Assembly: GCA_002368355.1 (NCBI GenBank)
Contig: AP018281.1
Coordinates: 3,410,001 to 3,474,000 of the forward strand
Reading direction: 5' to 3'
Source: Chondrocystis sp. NIES-4102
Lineage (GTDB): Bacteria; Cyanobacteriota; Cyanobacteriia; Cyanobacteriales; Xenococcaceae
DNA: 64,000 nucleotides
The number at the start of each line of letters is the position of its first letter. Position 1 is the first letter of the stretch. Shown in pieces: positions 11,101 to 20,336 of the stretch. The notes below the pieces were generated by a model. It had not been told where the DNA came from and did not search any database. It saw nothing but the letters and a program-made list of their open reading frames with translations. The translations under genes were made by a program, and so were the position numbers.

Positions 11101-13939
11101 AGTATGGACCTACTTCAGTATCACTATTTAGTAAGACAATATCGTCAGTTTGTGCAAAATTAATGCCTTTATTGATAGTTTTTGTATACCCTAAATTAGG
11201 TTGATTGGTTAATACCGTTACATTGGAATAAGTAGCAGCCCAATTTAGCAAACTAGGTATTCTGGTATCAGTACTACAGTCATTAATAATTAATAGATTT
11301 GCCTTAATAGAAGTATGTTTAAAAACTGATTTAAGACATCGTCTTAGCTCTTCATAGGCGTTAAATACAGGAATAACAATAGTTATCGCTCGATTTTGAA
11401 CACTTTTTTTAAATTTATGTAAATTGGCAAATCTTCCATATGCCTTTGGTGGAAGTAGAAATTTTTCAGCTAACGAAGAATACGTAATTTGTATGGGACT
11501 TCTCTGTAGCCTTTGTTTTGTCCCACCGTAAAATATATCTACGCAATATTCAATTTTTTTACCTGGAGGTAGAGATAGATCTACCTCAAATCCATTTTTT
11601 CCATTGCCTAATTTATATTTAAGCAAATCTTTCCTAGGTTTATCTGCTCTTATCTCTTGATAAAAAGTTCCATCTACATATACATCTAAAAAAGTTGGCT
11701 TACCGTTATGTCTTTCTGGCACAGCCCATCCAGTAATGTAATTATTATGCCAGCTATCAATGCGTCCTACGCTTAATCTAGGAATTATTAAACTCATTTT
11801 TATAGATTGAGTTAGATTTTCCTCTCTATCTACAAAAATTAATTCAAATTGATGTTCCTGATTGTCTAGAAAAGTAAAAGGAAGTTGAATTTGAAATTCT
11901 TTGGGAATTTGCCCTAAAGACTCGCTCAAGTTTGAAGAATATGATGTAGTTGCTTGAACTACGCCTATAGGCTCATCATCAATAATAATTTTTAGTTTCG
12001 GATTCTGATTAGGATCAGAGTGATTGATTGCCCATCCTCTAGCTACACCACCTATCTGAAAATCGGTAATTTTTGCTTGAAATAAAGATTGAGTTGTAGA
12101 TACAGGTGATGCCGTAACTGTAAGTGGGCTATGCTTTAATTGGGTTTTTGTTCCAGAAAAACAGACATCAATTTTATATATTTCTTTTGATTGAGCAGGT
12201 AGAGGCAAGAATATTTTAAACCCATTATTCCCACTACCCAAACCATGTTTAAGTAAATCTTGTCTACATAGATCAGCTTTAGCTTCCGTGAAAAAAACAT
12301 CATCAATATAAATATCTACTTTAGCAGGTTCGCCAAAATGACCATCAGGCACAATCCACCCTACAAGATAATTCTCATGACAATGCTCGATCCGACCGAT
12401 ACCTCTGCGTGGTACTACGAGTTTCAAGACAATAGATTGATTAACTGGAAAACAAATAAATTCAAATTTATGTTGTTGATTATCTAATAATAATAAAGGA
12501 ATAAAAAACTCTAACTCTTGTGACTTTTTTGGTTGAATTTCAGTTAATTTTATTTTTGCTATTGGTTGTTCATCTACTATAACTTTTATCTCTAATGGTT
12601 GATTTATCTCTTCTTTATAAAAAAAAATAAATTTAGTTAGTCCCCCTAACCCTATTTCTTTTATTTTTATAGCGAAGTCATGCTTGGAAAGCCTATCATC
12701 ATGGGGTGATAATAACTTAAGTTGATTAACGTTTGAATTAGATTGAGTGACTAATGACTCTATATTATGTTTAACCTTTTTTACGACTTTTTCATTAGCA
12801 ATAATATTTAATTTATCAGTCGCTTCTGCAAAATCTGGTTTAATTGTTAATGCTTGAATGAACAATTGTTTTGCTTCTTCCCACATCTTTTTTTGAGCAT
12901 AAGCATTGCCTAAACTATATTTTAACCAGTGAGATTGACTATGATCTTTATCAATGAATTTTTCAAGTTCTAGAGCCTCATCTATTTTATTCTGCTCTAT
13001 TAAACTTTCTATTAAATGAGTGTAAACCCAGTATGGCTGATCGGAATTAATCCTAATTGCTTCTTGATAATATTTTATTGATTCTTCTAAATTACCATTT
13101 TGTCGGTTAAGTAAACCTAATGCCTTATGTATTTCATCAGAGTTATAATGACTTTTTAATGCCTGATTTGCCAATTGTAAAGCCTGATGATATTTCTTGA
13201 GTTTTGATAGTAAGGTAATTGCATTACCATATATCCACGCTGGTTGATTGTTATCTAATTTAATTATTTCTAAATAATGAGCGATCGCTTCATCTAATTT
13301 TCCTTCCTTATGTTTAGTAACTGCGGAAGTAGTTAAGTCTTCTATAGAAGCGGAATGATTAAAATGATTTTCTATGTATTCTATTTTTGCTTCAACTTTT
13401 GTTAGTAACTTAGAATCTGAAACATTAATTTGCTTTGCTACAGTTAAAGCTTTATCCCACTCTTGCTGTTTTATTAAACTTTCTAAGAAAAGATATTCTA
13501 ACCAATCTGATTGGGGATACTGTTTTTTACCTTGATTAATAATGTCTATTGCTTCTTCTAGTAAGTTCTCTTCGAGTTTATTTTCTGCTACTCGAATATA
13601 AATCCATTCTGGCTGTTGATTATTTAATTTTAATGCTTGTTGAAAATAACTTACTGCGTCTTTTAATTGATGTTGATTGTAAAATAAAATCCCGATCGCC
13701 CGATATATTTCATCGGAATTACTGTGTAGTTCTTCAGCTTTGGTTTGGAATCTTACCCCAGCCTCATAATCACCTATTTGGGCTGCTATAGTAATGGCAT
13801 TAGCATAAATCCAGGCTGGTTGCTGCTCATTTAATTCTATCGACTTTGAATATAGAAATAAAGCTTCTTCTAGTTTATTTTCTTTGTGTTTGGTAACAGC
13901 CAGACTATGTATATGTATATCGTCAATTTTTAAAGACAT
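8198..13939 (-). CDS. 1913-residue TPR protein with two beta-sandwich repeats and three glycosyltransferase domains
   Basis: Domain order read from the sequence: TPR repeats (1 to about 390); two related beta-rich modules (about 400-605 and 605-815); a GT2 domain (about 849-1085) with AITIVIPVFNAYEELRRCL, IINDCSTD and LLNSDTEVGPYWL; a GT4-like domain (about 1130-1500); and a second GT-B domain (about 1555-1913) with FEIDDDLTN and CKSPLKFLQYSVVGLPAIYS. Each beta module repeats a core of the type VGRIDSWHNNYITGWAVPER followed by KLGNGKNGFEVDL. Three transferase domains in one chain suggest stepwise assembly of an oligosaccharide on one scaffold (inference). There is no membrane segment or signal peptide. 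It is the first gene of its cassette, and its N-terminal TPRs and leader are paralogous to those of the gene at 1344-5159. Confidence 0.85.
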   Translation of the reverse strand: MSLKIDDIHIHSLAVTKHKENKLEEALFLYSKSIELNEQQPAWIYANAITIAAQIGDYEAGVRFQTKAEELHSNSDEIYRAIGILFYNQHQLKDAVSYFQQALKLNNQQPEWIYIRVAENKLEENLLEEAIDIINQGKKQYPQSDWLEYLFLESLIKQQEWDKALTVAKQINVSDSKLLTKVEAKIEYIENHFNHSASIEDLTTSAVTKHKEGKLDEAIAHYLEIIKLDNNQPAWIYGNAITLLSKLKKYHQALQLANQALKSHYNSDEIHKALGLLNRQNGNLEESIKYYQEAIRINSDQPYWVYTHLIESLIEQNKIDEALELEKFIDKDHSQSHWLKYSLGNAYAQKKMWEEAKQLFIQALTIKPDFAEATDKLNIIANEKVVKKVKHNIESLVTQSNSNVNQLKLLSPHDDRLSKHDFAIKIKEIGLGGLTKFIFFYKEEINQPLEIKVIVDEQPIAKIKLTEIQPKKSQELEFFIPLLLLDNQQHKFEFICFPVNQSIVLKLVVPRRGIGRIEHCHENYLVGWIVPDGHFGEPAKVDIYIDDVFFTEAKADLCRQDLLKHGLGSGNNGFKIFLPLPAQSKEIYKIDVCFSGTKTQLKHSPLTVTASPVSTTQSLFQAKITDFQIGGVARGWAINHSDPNQNPKLKIIIDDEPIGVVQATTSYSSNLSESLGQIPKEFQIQLPFTFLDNQEHQFELIFVDREENLTQSIKMSLIIPRLSVGRIDSWHNNYITGWAVPERHNGKPTFLDVYVDGTFYQEIRADKPRKDLLKYKLGNGKNGFEVDLSLPPGKKIEYCVDIFYGGTKQRLQRSPIQITYSSLAEKFLLPPKAYGRFANLHKFKKSVQNRAITIVIPVFNAYEELRRCLKSVFKHTSIKANLLIINDCSTDTRIPSLLNWAATYSNVTVLTNQPNLGYTKTINKGINFAQTDDIVLLNSDTEVGPYWLQNLGNAVYHQADIATATAISNNSGAFSVPNVGLDNDFPIWLNNEEMIRAVSQNSKIIYPETPTGSGFCIYIRREVFNEIGTFDEVAFPRGYGEENDFCMRAVRAGWRNIVDDRTLVYHVRSASFRDEKTTLYDTGRNVVDERYPDYRGRVRVFIHSPQMNVMRYGIRKLIEGESPASINKPRPRVLFVISTQTGGTPQTNRDLMNGLQNHYTTMMLRCDATQIVLYDTSDGKEVICEDFKLQTPITLTSHQSSEYENIVGDLLINHAIEIVHIRHIAWHSLSLCNVAKKLGLKVIFSFHDFYTICPTVNLLDENQVFCGGNCTETEGDCSVLLWKNHNYVPKLKHSFIKAWREMIASIFPHVDAFVTTSVSSKNLIEAIYPQLKQQNFQVIPHGRDFSQLTKKCSKFSVNQPFDSKPLSILFPGNISSAKGADLIFALKALDIEDRLDFHFLGTITEDLKSIGIDHGCYKREDFNQLVNDIHPSYIGIFSIWPETYCHTLTESWASGVPVIAIDIGAVGERIKQHGGGWLIPPNLAPQEVYAKLLQIASDGDGYMTKVSEVNRWQLSYGRQNNIATMAQKYHRLYQSVISSSLTFRSGDLAKKSQSIIRLGVFIHRSDNNQSPPSAHIRVLEWLESYTVSQNIDFQIIDIDSFIYDRFNLFEIDMVLVQRNTIKPHLVDKFIKQCKQNNLPIVFEIDDDLTNVPKEKDPMGIYAKTAIGIKAIVEASSTVIVSTEPLSQKLSRYNSNIVVIPNTICEYTWLKPISPELFSHVDKTDKFEILYMGNPTHSEDLAIIKPVFERLANDGYNIQLYVIGGEQKDTNSNQMWYERIEIPSASRHYPQFVPWFRNISQSFNLAIAPLVDNEFNRCKSPLKFLQYSVVGLPAIYSNCTPYREVVTHGVNGFLSNNDQQSWVNAILECFSDHDKLSSIAQQAKQLILDKYLMSQFANTYIKVFSSVYSGKIEN

Positions 13940-14045
13940 TGCTTATTTCTAAAAAGCTTATTATGGTGAGTTAATCTTGTAGCTTCTCAATTTTCAGTAC
14001 TTACGATAACACCGCCTTAGTGATATTGACATTAGTGAAATTACC
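13940..14045 (-). promoter_or_regulatory. Duplicated leader upstream of the 1913-residue glycosyltransferase
   Basis: This stretch carries the same ordered blocks as 5160-5270: AAAAAGCTTATT close to the start codon, then TTAATCTT, ACGATAACA and the exact 15-mer ATATTGACATTAGTG at 14023-14037. The distances to the ATG match those of the other copy to within a base. Conservation of spacing outside coding sequence suggests a shared promoter or 5' UTR element, although recent duplication alone could also explain it. Confidence 0.5.
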
Positions 14046-14229
14046 GATGATTAAGTATATTTTTTGCTCAATTGTTAAATTAAATTAAATCTTGAAATCT
14101 ATCTGGAAAATAAGTAAGCAAAAGATTATTGTCTTCAGCACTATGTTTATCAATCAGTAATTTCTGTCACGTATATTTAATAGGTGTTATCTATTTTAAG
14201 TAAACTTAATTAAGTAGTAATTAACACTT

Positions 14230-17200
14230 TTATTTAGTTAACTGTTCTATCAATTCCCTAATATTTAATTGAATGGCTTGAGGCGTATAAATTGCGATCG
14301 CGCTTTGACAATTTGCAGATATTTGCTCCCAAAGGTTTTTATCTTCAGTTAAACTTAATATCGCCCTGGCAAAATCTTCGGCGTTATTGGCTTCTAAAAT
14401 ATGTTCACCAACTATTAAATTCATCCCTTCTGTACCGATGCTAGTAGAAACTACAGGTAAGCTATATTCTAAACTTTGACCTATTTTACCCTTCATGCCT
14501 GCCCCATATCTCAAGGGGGAAACTGATAATTTATGACTATTAAAATAAGGAGTCAGATCATGAATATATCCAGGAATAATAATGCGATCGCTCTCTAAAC
14601 CTTTTACCTCGGTTGTTGGATTATTACCGAGTAAAGTAACTTTAATATTTGGATTTTTTTGCCAAACTAAGGGCATAATTTCTTGGCATAACCAGAAAAC
14701 TGCATCAACATTAGGTGGATGATCGTAACTACCAATAAATAATATTCCCTGACGCTCATTAAAGCTAGGAATTTCACCTTGATAAGGAATATGAATATTA
14801 GGAATAACTGCTACATTATTTATTCCTTGTGCTTGTAATATTTTTTGTTCAACCTCAGTTACCGTAATAGTAAAATCTGCTTGTTGAGCCACTTTTAATT
14901 CTTTTGCCTGCATATCAATCCATACTGTTGCTGTTTTTGGATCTTTATTATTAGACAACTCCCAAGCTCTTTTAAAGCGTAAATAGTGTAAATCAATGGT
15001 GTCATAAATAACTTTAATCGCAGGATTTATTCTAATTAAAGGTATATACTTTTCATTGAGTTGAGGGCGACAAATCCAAGCAACATCAATCAAAGATAAT
15101 CGCTCATTTAATTGCTTGTCGATATTCTCTCCATAACCTGATTGAGTATATAAAACTTCAATGCCTAAATTCTGTAATATTGTGGTGTAAGGTTCTGCTT
15201 TTAACCCATTATCTGGGAGAAAGATAACATGATAATTAAGAGCTTTAAATATTTTTAAGATTTCCCACAGGCGACGCGAACCAGATTCTCGATCATAGTA
15301 AAGTGGATAACTATCAATTACTAAAACCGTAAGTTGACCTGTATATTTCCTAGCACTTAATGGTACATTACTAATACCAACATTGGGTAAATAGCCATCG
15401 CTCTCTAAAACAGTTTGCCACTTTTGTTTAAATTTGACTGCATTTGTTACTTGATACTGTTTTGCACCCGTTGTTAGTGAAGTGCCAGAACTAATTCCTT
15501 CATAATGAATTACCTGTGACTTGGGTTGATACATAACTTTTAATCCTAATTGATGCCGAATGGCAAAACAAAGATCGGTATCTTCATAGTATGCAGGGGC
15601 AAAGTCCTCTTCAAAACCCTTTAATTGCTCAAAAATCTCTTTTCTAACCATCAAACTCGCCCCCGAACAATAATCTACAGGACGTAAGTAGTTATACTCA
15701 GGTGCGTAAGCATTATCATTTCTGCCATAATTCCAACCAGAAGCATCTTGCCAAATAATACCCCCCGCTTCCTGTAAACTTCCTTGGGGATATAGTAGTT
15801 TTGAACCAACTGCACCTACTTCTTGATCTTGAACTAAAACCTCAATTAAACTTTCAATACAGTTAGGTTTAATTTCTGTATCATTATTAAGAAAATAAAG
15901 ATATTCACCTTTAGCTACAGATGCCCCGTGGTTACAAGAGTGTATAAAACCTTGATTTGATTGATGTCGAATTAAATTAATTTGATTGATTGTATTTAAA
16001 GTTTCTGAGGTTTGATCGCCAGAACAATCATCCACCACAATAATTTCCACTCTTGTAGTCTCGGCAAGATTAAGTGCGATCGCTTTTAAACATTGGAGGG
16101 TGTAGTTTAGCTGATTATATACAGGAATGATAATTGAAACCGTTGGTTGCTCGCACTTAGGCAAAATCTGGGCTAATTGGGTAGCTAAAGCTTGCAATTC
16201 TTCCTGATTATCTTGAGGTTCAAGTTGTGCTAATAATCTTCCGTACTGTAAAACTTGAGTAATTTCAGGATCTCTTTTTAGTAGAGATATTTGCAAACGA
16301 TTCATTAGTTGATGGTTGTTTGGCTGAATTTGCAAAGCCATTTGGTAGATAATAATCGCTTCTTCAATTTCTCCTCTTTGTATTAGAAGATCACCTAATT
16401 TAAGATAAAGTTCGACATTATATTTATCGATAGCTAAAGCTTGATGGTAGGGTTGTGGATCTTGAGGATCTTGTTCTATTGCTAATTGAAAGTGTTTTAA
16501 AGCAAGTTCTCGATATTGTTGGGTTTGCTGATAATAAGCATCTCCTAATTTTTGCTGAACTTGAGGTAGATCTGCTTGTATCTGGGCTGCTTGTTGATAA
16601 AAAGCGATCGCTTCCTTCCATTGTTCTAAATTACGATAAGCTTCAGCTAAATTATAATAAGACCAAGGGAAATCAGGTTTTAATTGAATTGCCTGCTGGT
16701 AAACAGGTATCGCTTCAGACCATTGTTCTAATTGTATTAAAGCGTACCCTAAATTATTATAAGACCAAGAAAAATCGGGTTTAAATTTAATTGCCTGACG
16801 ATAAGCTGCCACTGCCTCTAACCACTGTTGTTGATGAGTATAGGCTTCTGCCAATTGATGATAAGCGGACCCATATTGTGGATCACTTTCAATGGCTTTT
16901 TGGTAACACCCAATAGCATCTTGCCACTTTTGATCTTGACTATATTGGTTACCTAAATCAAAATGCTCTTTTGCTACTGTTACAGATGTTTGTGTTATGA
17001 CTACAGGTTGCTGAATTACTGGTGTTTCCTTAAAATCAGACTGCACAACTAAACGGCAATATTTAGCTGCTTCTTGCCATAATTCCAATTGTTCGCAAAT
17101 TTTAATAACTTCTTGATATATTTCTATTTTTTGAGGTGCTATTTCCAGAGCATCAAGATATTGTTGTAAAGCAGCTTCTAATTTACCTTGTTGTTGTAAT

Positions 17201-17658
17201 TCCTCCGCTTGTTTAATTAAACTTGTAGAGCAATTAACCGTTTCTGGTTGAGTAACCACATCTAAATCCACAGAAGCATTCTTACCTTGCTGCTGTAACT
17301 CCCAAACTCTAACTAAATGTTTAGACACCTGGGTAAATTCAGGATTAATTATTAATGCTTGTTGATATAAAGCAGTAGCTTTTTCATACTCTTGTTGTTG
17401 AGCGTAGAGAGTACCCAAATTTGCAAATGCTTCGGCATAATTAGGGTCAAAGGCGATCGCTTGACGATAATTATCAATGGCTGCTTCTATTTTCCCTAAC
17501 CTTTGAAAGGCATCACCTAGCAATTTATAGGCTGTAGGCAATTTTTCATCAAGGGCGATCGCTTGATTACAGGTTTGAATGGTTTTTTCCCATTGCTGCG
17601 CTTGCCAATATGTCTGTGCTTTGGCTAAACAAACTCTTGCTTCATCTACTTGGAGCAT
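14230..17658 (-). CDS. TPR protein with GT2 and GT-B glycosyltransferase domains
   Basis: The 1142-residue product has a long TPR region (1 to about 490) with clear units such as AIDNYRQAIAFDPNYAEAFA. It continues with a GT2 domain (about 503-740: TVSIIIPVYNQLNYTLQCL, EIIVVDDCSGDQT, YLYFLNNDTEIKP, YYEDTDLCFAIRHQLG), then a GT-B domain (about 773-1142: LTVLVIDSYPLYYDRESGSR, ILFIGSYDHPPNVDAVFWL, SPLRYGAGMKGKIGQSLEYS). The last block resembles the donor-binding region of GT4 enzymes. No signal or membrane segment is visible. It stands alone, with 290 bp separating it from the cassette below and no close homology to the two cassette leaders. The TPRs are more regular than those of the two neighbours. 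Confidence 0.85.
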   Translation of the reverse strand: MLQVDEARVCLAKAQTYWQAQQWEKTIQTCNQAIALDEKLPTAYKLLGDAFQRLGKIEAAIDNYRQAIAFDPNYAEAFANLGTLYAQQQEYEKATALYQQALIINPEFTQVSKHLVRVWELQQQGKNASVDLDVVTQPETVNCSTSLIKQAEELQQQGKLEAALQQYLDALEIAPQKIEIYQEVIKICEQLELWQEAAKYCRLVVQSDFKETPVIQQPVVITQTSVTVAKEHFDLGNQYSQDQKWQDAIGCYQKAIESDPQYGSAYHQLAEAYTHQQQWLEAVAAYRQAIKFKPDFSWSYNNLGYALIQLEQWSEAIPVYQQAIQLKPDFPWSYYNLAEAYRNLEQWKEAIAFYQQAAQIQADLPQVQQKLGDAYYQQTQQYRELALKHFQLAIEQDPQDPQPYHQALAIDKYNVELYLKLGDLLIQRGEIEEAIIIYQMALQIQPNNHQLMNRLQISLLKRDPEITQVLQYGRLLAQLEPQDNQEELQALATQLAQILPKCEQPTVSIIIPVYNQLNYTLQCLKAIALNLAETTRVEIIVVDDCSGDQTSETLNTINQINLIRHQSNQGFIHSCNHGASVAKGEYLYFLNNDTEIKPNCIESLIEVLVQDQEVGAVGSKLLYPQGSLQEAGGIIWQDASGWNYGRNDNAYAPEYNYLRPVDYCSGASLMVRKEIFEQLKGFEEDFAPAYYEDTDLCFAIRHQLGLKVMYQPKSQVIHYEGISSGTSLTTGAKQYQVTNAVKFKQKWQTVLESDGYLPNVGISNVPLSARKYTGQLTVLVIDSYPLYYDRESGSRRLWEILKIFKALNYHVIFLPDNGLKAEPYTTILQNLGIEVLYTQSGYGENIDKQLNERLSLIDVAWICRPQLNEKYIPLIRINPAIKVIYDTIDLHYLRFKRAWELSNNKDPKTATVWIDMQAKELKVAQQADFTITVTEVEQKILQAQGINNVAVIPNIHIPYQGEIPSFNERQGILFIGSYDHPPNVDAVFWLCQEIMPLVWQKNPNIKVTLLGNNPTTEVKGLESDRIIIPGYIHDLTPYFNSHKLSVSPLRYGAGMKGKIGQSLEYSLPVVSTSIGTEGMNLIVGEHILEANNAEDFARAILSLTEDKNLWEQISANCQSAIAIYTPQAIQLNIRELIEQLTK

Positions 17659-18008
17659 TGTTAAACTTATTTAATATATCTACAAATGGATAATGTTGCT
17701 AATTAAATTGCAACCAGTATTTATAAACAATAGAAACCAGACAAACTGAGATAATCTACTTGCAGTTTGTCCCTTGCTCCGCTCATCTTCGGCTATGGTG
17801 TTACAAAACCTTAAAAGCCGTTTTCAGTTGAATACACTTACATATTCAATTAATTAGTTATTAGTTTTGTTGGAGTCTACTCATTTGTAAACCGCAGTAA
17901 AAGCTCAAGTAAGCGATCGCTCTTTTGCCAATCAATCGTACATAAATTTTAGTTGGGTTCAATATAACACCAAAATTGACAACTGCCCACTACATCTAAA
18001 TATTTAAT
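17659..18008. other. Intergenic region without visible genes
   Basis: About 350 bases separate rfbB from the TPR-glycosyltransferase on the same strand. I see one HIP1 copy near 17914, no tRNA-like fold and no convincing hairpin with a T-run. It should contain the promoter of the 14230-17658 gene, but no box stands out. Confidence 0.5.
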
Positions 18009-19091
18009 TTAATTGGCATAAACCTGTTGATAATAACTTTTATACTCCTGACTTAATAATGGTTGCCACCAGTGGCGATGATTAAGATACCATTCAACAG
18101 TACGACGTAAGCCAGCTTCTACCGTTTCTTTAGGAGTCCAGCCAAGCTCACGTTGAATTTTACTAGCATCAATAGCATAACGGCGATCGTGTCCTGCACG
18201 GTCTTTGACAAAAGTAATTAAATCACTAGCAGGACGCACAGGTAAATCAGGAGCAAGCTCATCCATTAATTTACACAGTTGTTTTACCAGATCAATATTT
18301 TTAACTTCATTATTGCCACCAACATTATAAGTTTCGCCAGGTTTACCTCGATGAATTACTACATCTAAAGCACGACAATGATCTTCTACATAAAGCCAAT
18401 CTCGAATATTCTCGCCGTCGCCATACACAGGTAAAGGCTTACCCAGCAAAATATTAATACACATCAACGGGATTAACTTTTCAGGGAAATGATAAGGGCC
18501 ATAATTATTAGAACAATTAGTGATAATTGTCGGCATTCCGTAGGTATGAAAATATGCCCTGGCTAAGTGATCACTACCTGCTTTAGAGGCGGAATAGGGA
18601 CTATTGGGACTATAGGGAGTAGTTTCACTAAAAGCTGGATCATCCGCTTCTAAGCTGCCATAAACTTCATCTGTAGAGACGTGTAAGAATCGGTCTGTTT
18701 GGGGTTGTTGTCTTTGATTCCAGCGTTGGCGAAAAGCTTCTAAAAGGGTAAAAGTGCCGACGACATTGGTTTGTACAAATGCCCCAGGGCCCAGTATAGA
18801 ACGATCTACATGGGACTCGGCAGCTAAATGAGCCACCGTATCAATAGCTTCTGATTCTAATAAGTTATCGACTAAAGCGCGATCGCCAATGTCCCCCTGG
18901 ACAAATTTTAGGTTAGGATTATCCTTTAAACTGGCTAAATTTTCTTGATTACCTGCATAGGTAAGAGCATCTAAAACTACTACGCGATCGCTTTGATATT
19001 TATTACACCAATGATGCACAAAGTTAGAGCCGATAAAACCTGCCCCTCCTGTAATTAAAATCCTGCGCGACTGTCTATTATTTTCTTCCAT
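18009..19091 (-). CDS. rfbB: dTDP-glucose 4,6-dehydratase
   Basis: This 360-residue short-chain dehydrogenase converts dTDP-glucose to dTDP-4-keto-6-deoxyglucose, the second step of dTDP-L-rhamnose synthesis. [18 protein letters not shown] is the NAD-binding Rossmann loop. STDEVYGSL carries the catalytic acidic pair, and [11 protein letters not shown] contains the catalytic YxxxK. Length is normal for RmlB. It is the last of four rhamnose genes on this strand, 156 bp after rfbA, so it may have a promoter of its own or share the operon transcript. Confidence 0.95.
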   Translation of the reverse strand: MEENNRQSRRILITGGAGFIGSNFVHHWCNKYQSDRVVVLDALTYAGNQENLASLKDNPNLKFVQGDIGDRALVDNLLESEAIDTVAHLAAESHVDRSILGPGAFVQTNVVGTFTLLEAFRQRWNQRQQPQTDRFLHVSTDEVYGSLEADDPAFSETTPYSPNSPYSASKAGSDHLARAYFHTYGMPTIITNCSNNYGPYHFPEKLIPLMCINILLGKPLPVYGDGENIRDWLYVEDHCRALDVVIHRGKPGETYNVGGNNEVKNIDLVKQLCKLMDELAPDLPVRPASDLITFVKDRAGHDRRYAIDASKIQRELGWTPKETVEAGLRRTVEWYLNHRHWWQPLLSQEYKSYYQQVYAN

Positions 19092-19247
19092 TTATATGAT
19101 TATTAATAACTACTACCTTTTAGCTTTTAGCTCTTAGCTTTCTCCTGTTTTCATACTCCTTTAGCCATTAGATTTGACGCGCAGCTAATCCATCTATGAT
19201 AGCTTCCTCCTGACTCAGCCACTCCTGTCTCCTCTCTCCTAACTCCC
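19092..19247. repeat. Low-complexity spacer between rfbA and rfbB
   Basis: This gap holds imperfect repeats of TTAGCTTTTAGCTCTTAGCTT and of ACTCCT/TCCTCTC type words. They resemble the tandem heptamers found in other intergenic gaps of this window. No gene is visible. Confidence 0.4.
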
Positions 19248-20321
19248 TTACGTTAACTCAATTGTCGAGTCATCACCGATCATAAAGCGTAAGGCTTTGG
19301 GGCGTTGGGGAGCAACTTTTAGCTGCGCTCTTTCACCAATTAAACTATCGACAATGCGATCGCTAATCCCTTCTAAAGTAGCCCCTTTAAGGATTACACT
19401 ATGTTCGATATCTATATCAGTTAAAGTGGTATTATCTGCAATACTACTATATGGGCCGATAAAGCAATTGGTAATTTTGCAGTTTTTACCAATAGTTACT
19501 GGACCCCGTATCATAGAGTTTTGTATCTGGGTGTCCTTGCCAATATGCACTCGACCACTAATTTTACTATTTGCATCAATCGCCCCTTCAATAGTAAGCT
19601 CTAAACAAGTATCTAAGATAATTTGATTAGCTGCTAAAAGATCATCTTTTTTCCCTGTATCTAGCCACCAACCTTTTAGCTTGAAGGAAACAACACTTTT
19701 TTGTTGATCAATCAGATATTGAATAGCGTCTGTAATTTCCAATTCTCCCCTGGGTGAAGGCTGAATATTGGCGATCGCTTGATGTATTTCGGGGGAAAAT
19801 AAGTAAACCCCGACTAAAGCTAAATTAGACGGTGGATCTTTTGGTTTTTCAATTAGTTGTAAGACTTTACCTGTTTCATCTACCTTAGCCACCCCAAAAG
19901 CACTAGGATTTTCTACTTCACACAGCAACGTTAGGGCATCTAAATGTTGAGATTGGAATTTGTCTACAAATAAATCTAATTGACTTTGAACCAGGTTATC
20001 ACCTAAATACATTACAAAGGGTGAATCACCTAAAAACGGTTGGGCTACTTTAACCGCATGGGCAAGCCCTAAAGGTTTATCTTGCTTGATATAAGTAATA
20101 TTAGCACCAAAGCGATCGCCATTCCCTGTTTTTGATTTTACTTCCGCCCCTGTTTCTGGGCTGATAATAATCCCAATTTCGGTAATTCCTGCTGCTACAA
20201 TCGACTCTATCCCATACCAGAGAATCGGTTTATTAGCTACGGGGACGAGTTGTTTTGCCCCTGTATAGGTCAGAGGGCGCAATCTTGTACCTTTACCGCC
20301 AGAGAGAATAATTGCTTTCAT
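19248..20321 (-). CDS. rfbA: Glucose-1-phosphate thymidylyltransferase, long form
   Basis: It makes dTDP-glucose from dTTP and glucose 1-phosphate, the first step of dTDP-rhamnose synthesis. The N-terminal motif LSGGKGTRLRPLTYTGAKQL is the nucleotidyltransferase signature, and VMYLGDNL supplies the metal-binding aspartate. At 357 residues it exceeds the usual 290-residue RmlA. The extra C-terminal part (about 245-340) has left-handed beta-helix hexapeptides (SKISGRVHIGKDTQIQNSMI), as in the long RmlA group common in archaea and cyanobacteria. It lies 15 bp after rfbD and belongs to the same operon. Confidence 0.93.
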   Translation of the reverse strand: MKAIILSGGKGTRLRPLTYTGAKQLVPVANKPILWYGIESIVAAGITEIGIIISPETGAEVKSKTGNGDRFGANITYIKQDKPLGLAHAVKVAQPFLGDSPFVMYLGDNLVQSQLDLFVDKFQSQHLDALTLLCEVENPSAFGVAKVDETGKVLQLIEKPKDPPSNLALVGVYLFSPEIHQAIANIQPSPRGELEITDAIQYLIDQQKSVVSFKLKGWWLDTGKKDDLLAANQIILDTCLELTIEGAIDANSKISGRVHIGKDTQIQNSMIRGPVTIGKNCKITNCFIGPYSSIADNTTLTDIDIEHSVILKGATLEGISDRIVDSLIGERAQLKVAPQRPKALRFMIGDDSTIELT

Positions 20322-20336
20322 GGTTATCAGTAATTA

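Noticed and set aside
17659-18008. Possible tRNA in this and other long gaps
   Set aside because: I looked for the T-arm consensus and acceptor pairing on both strands in the large gaps and found no convincing match; no tRNA or rRNA is reported.
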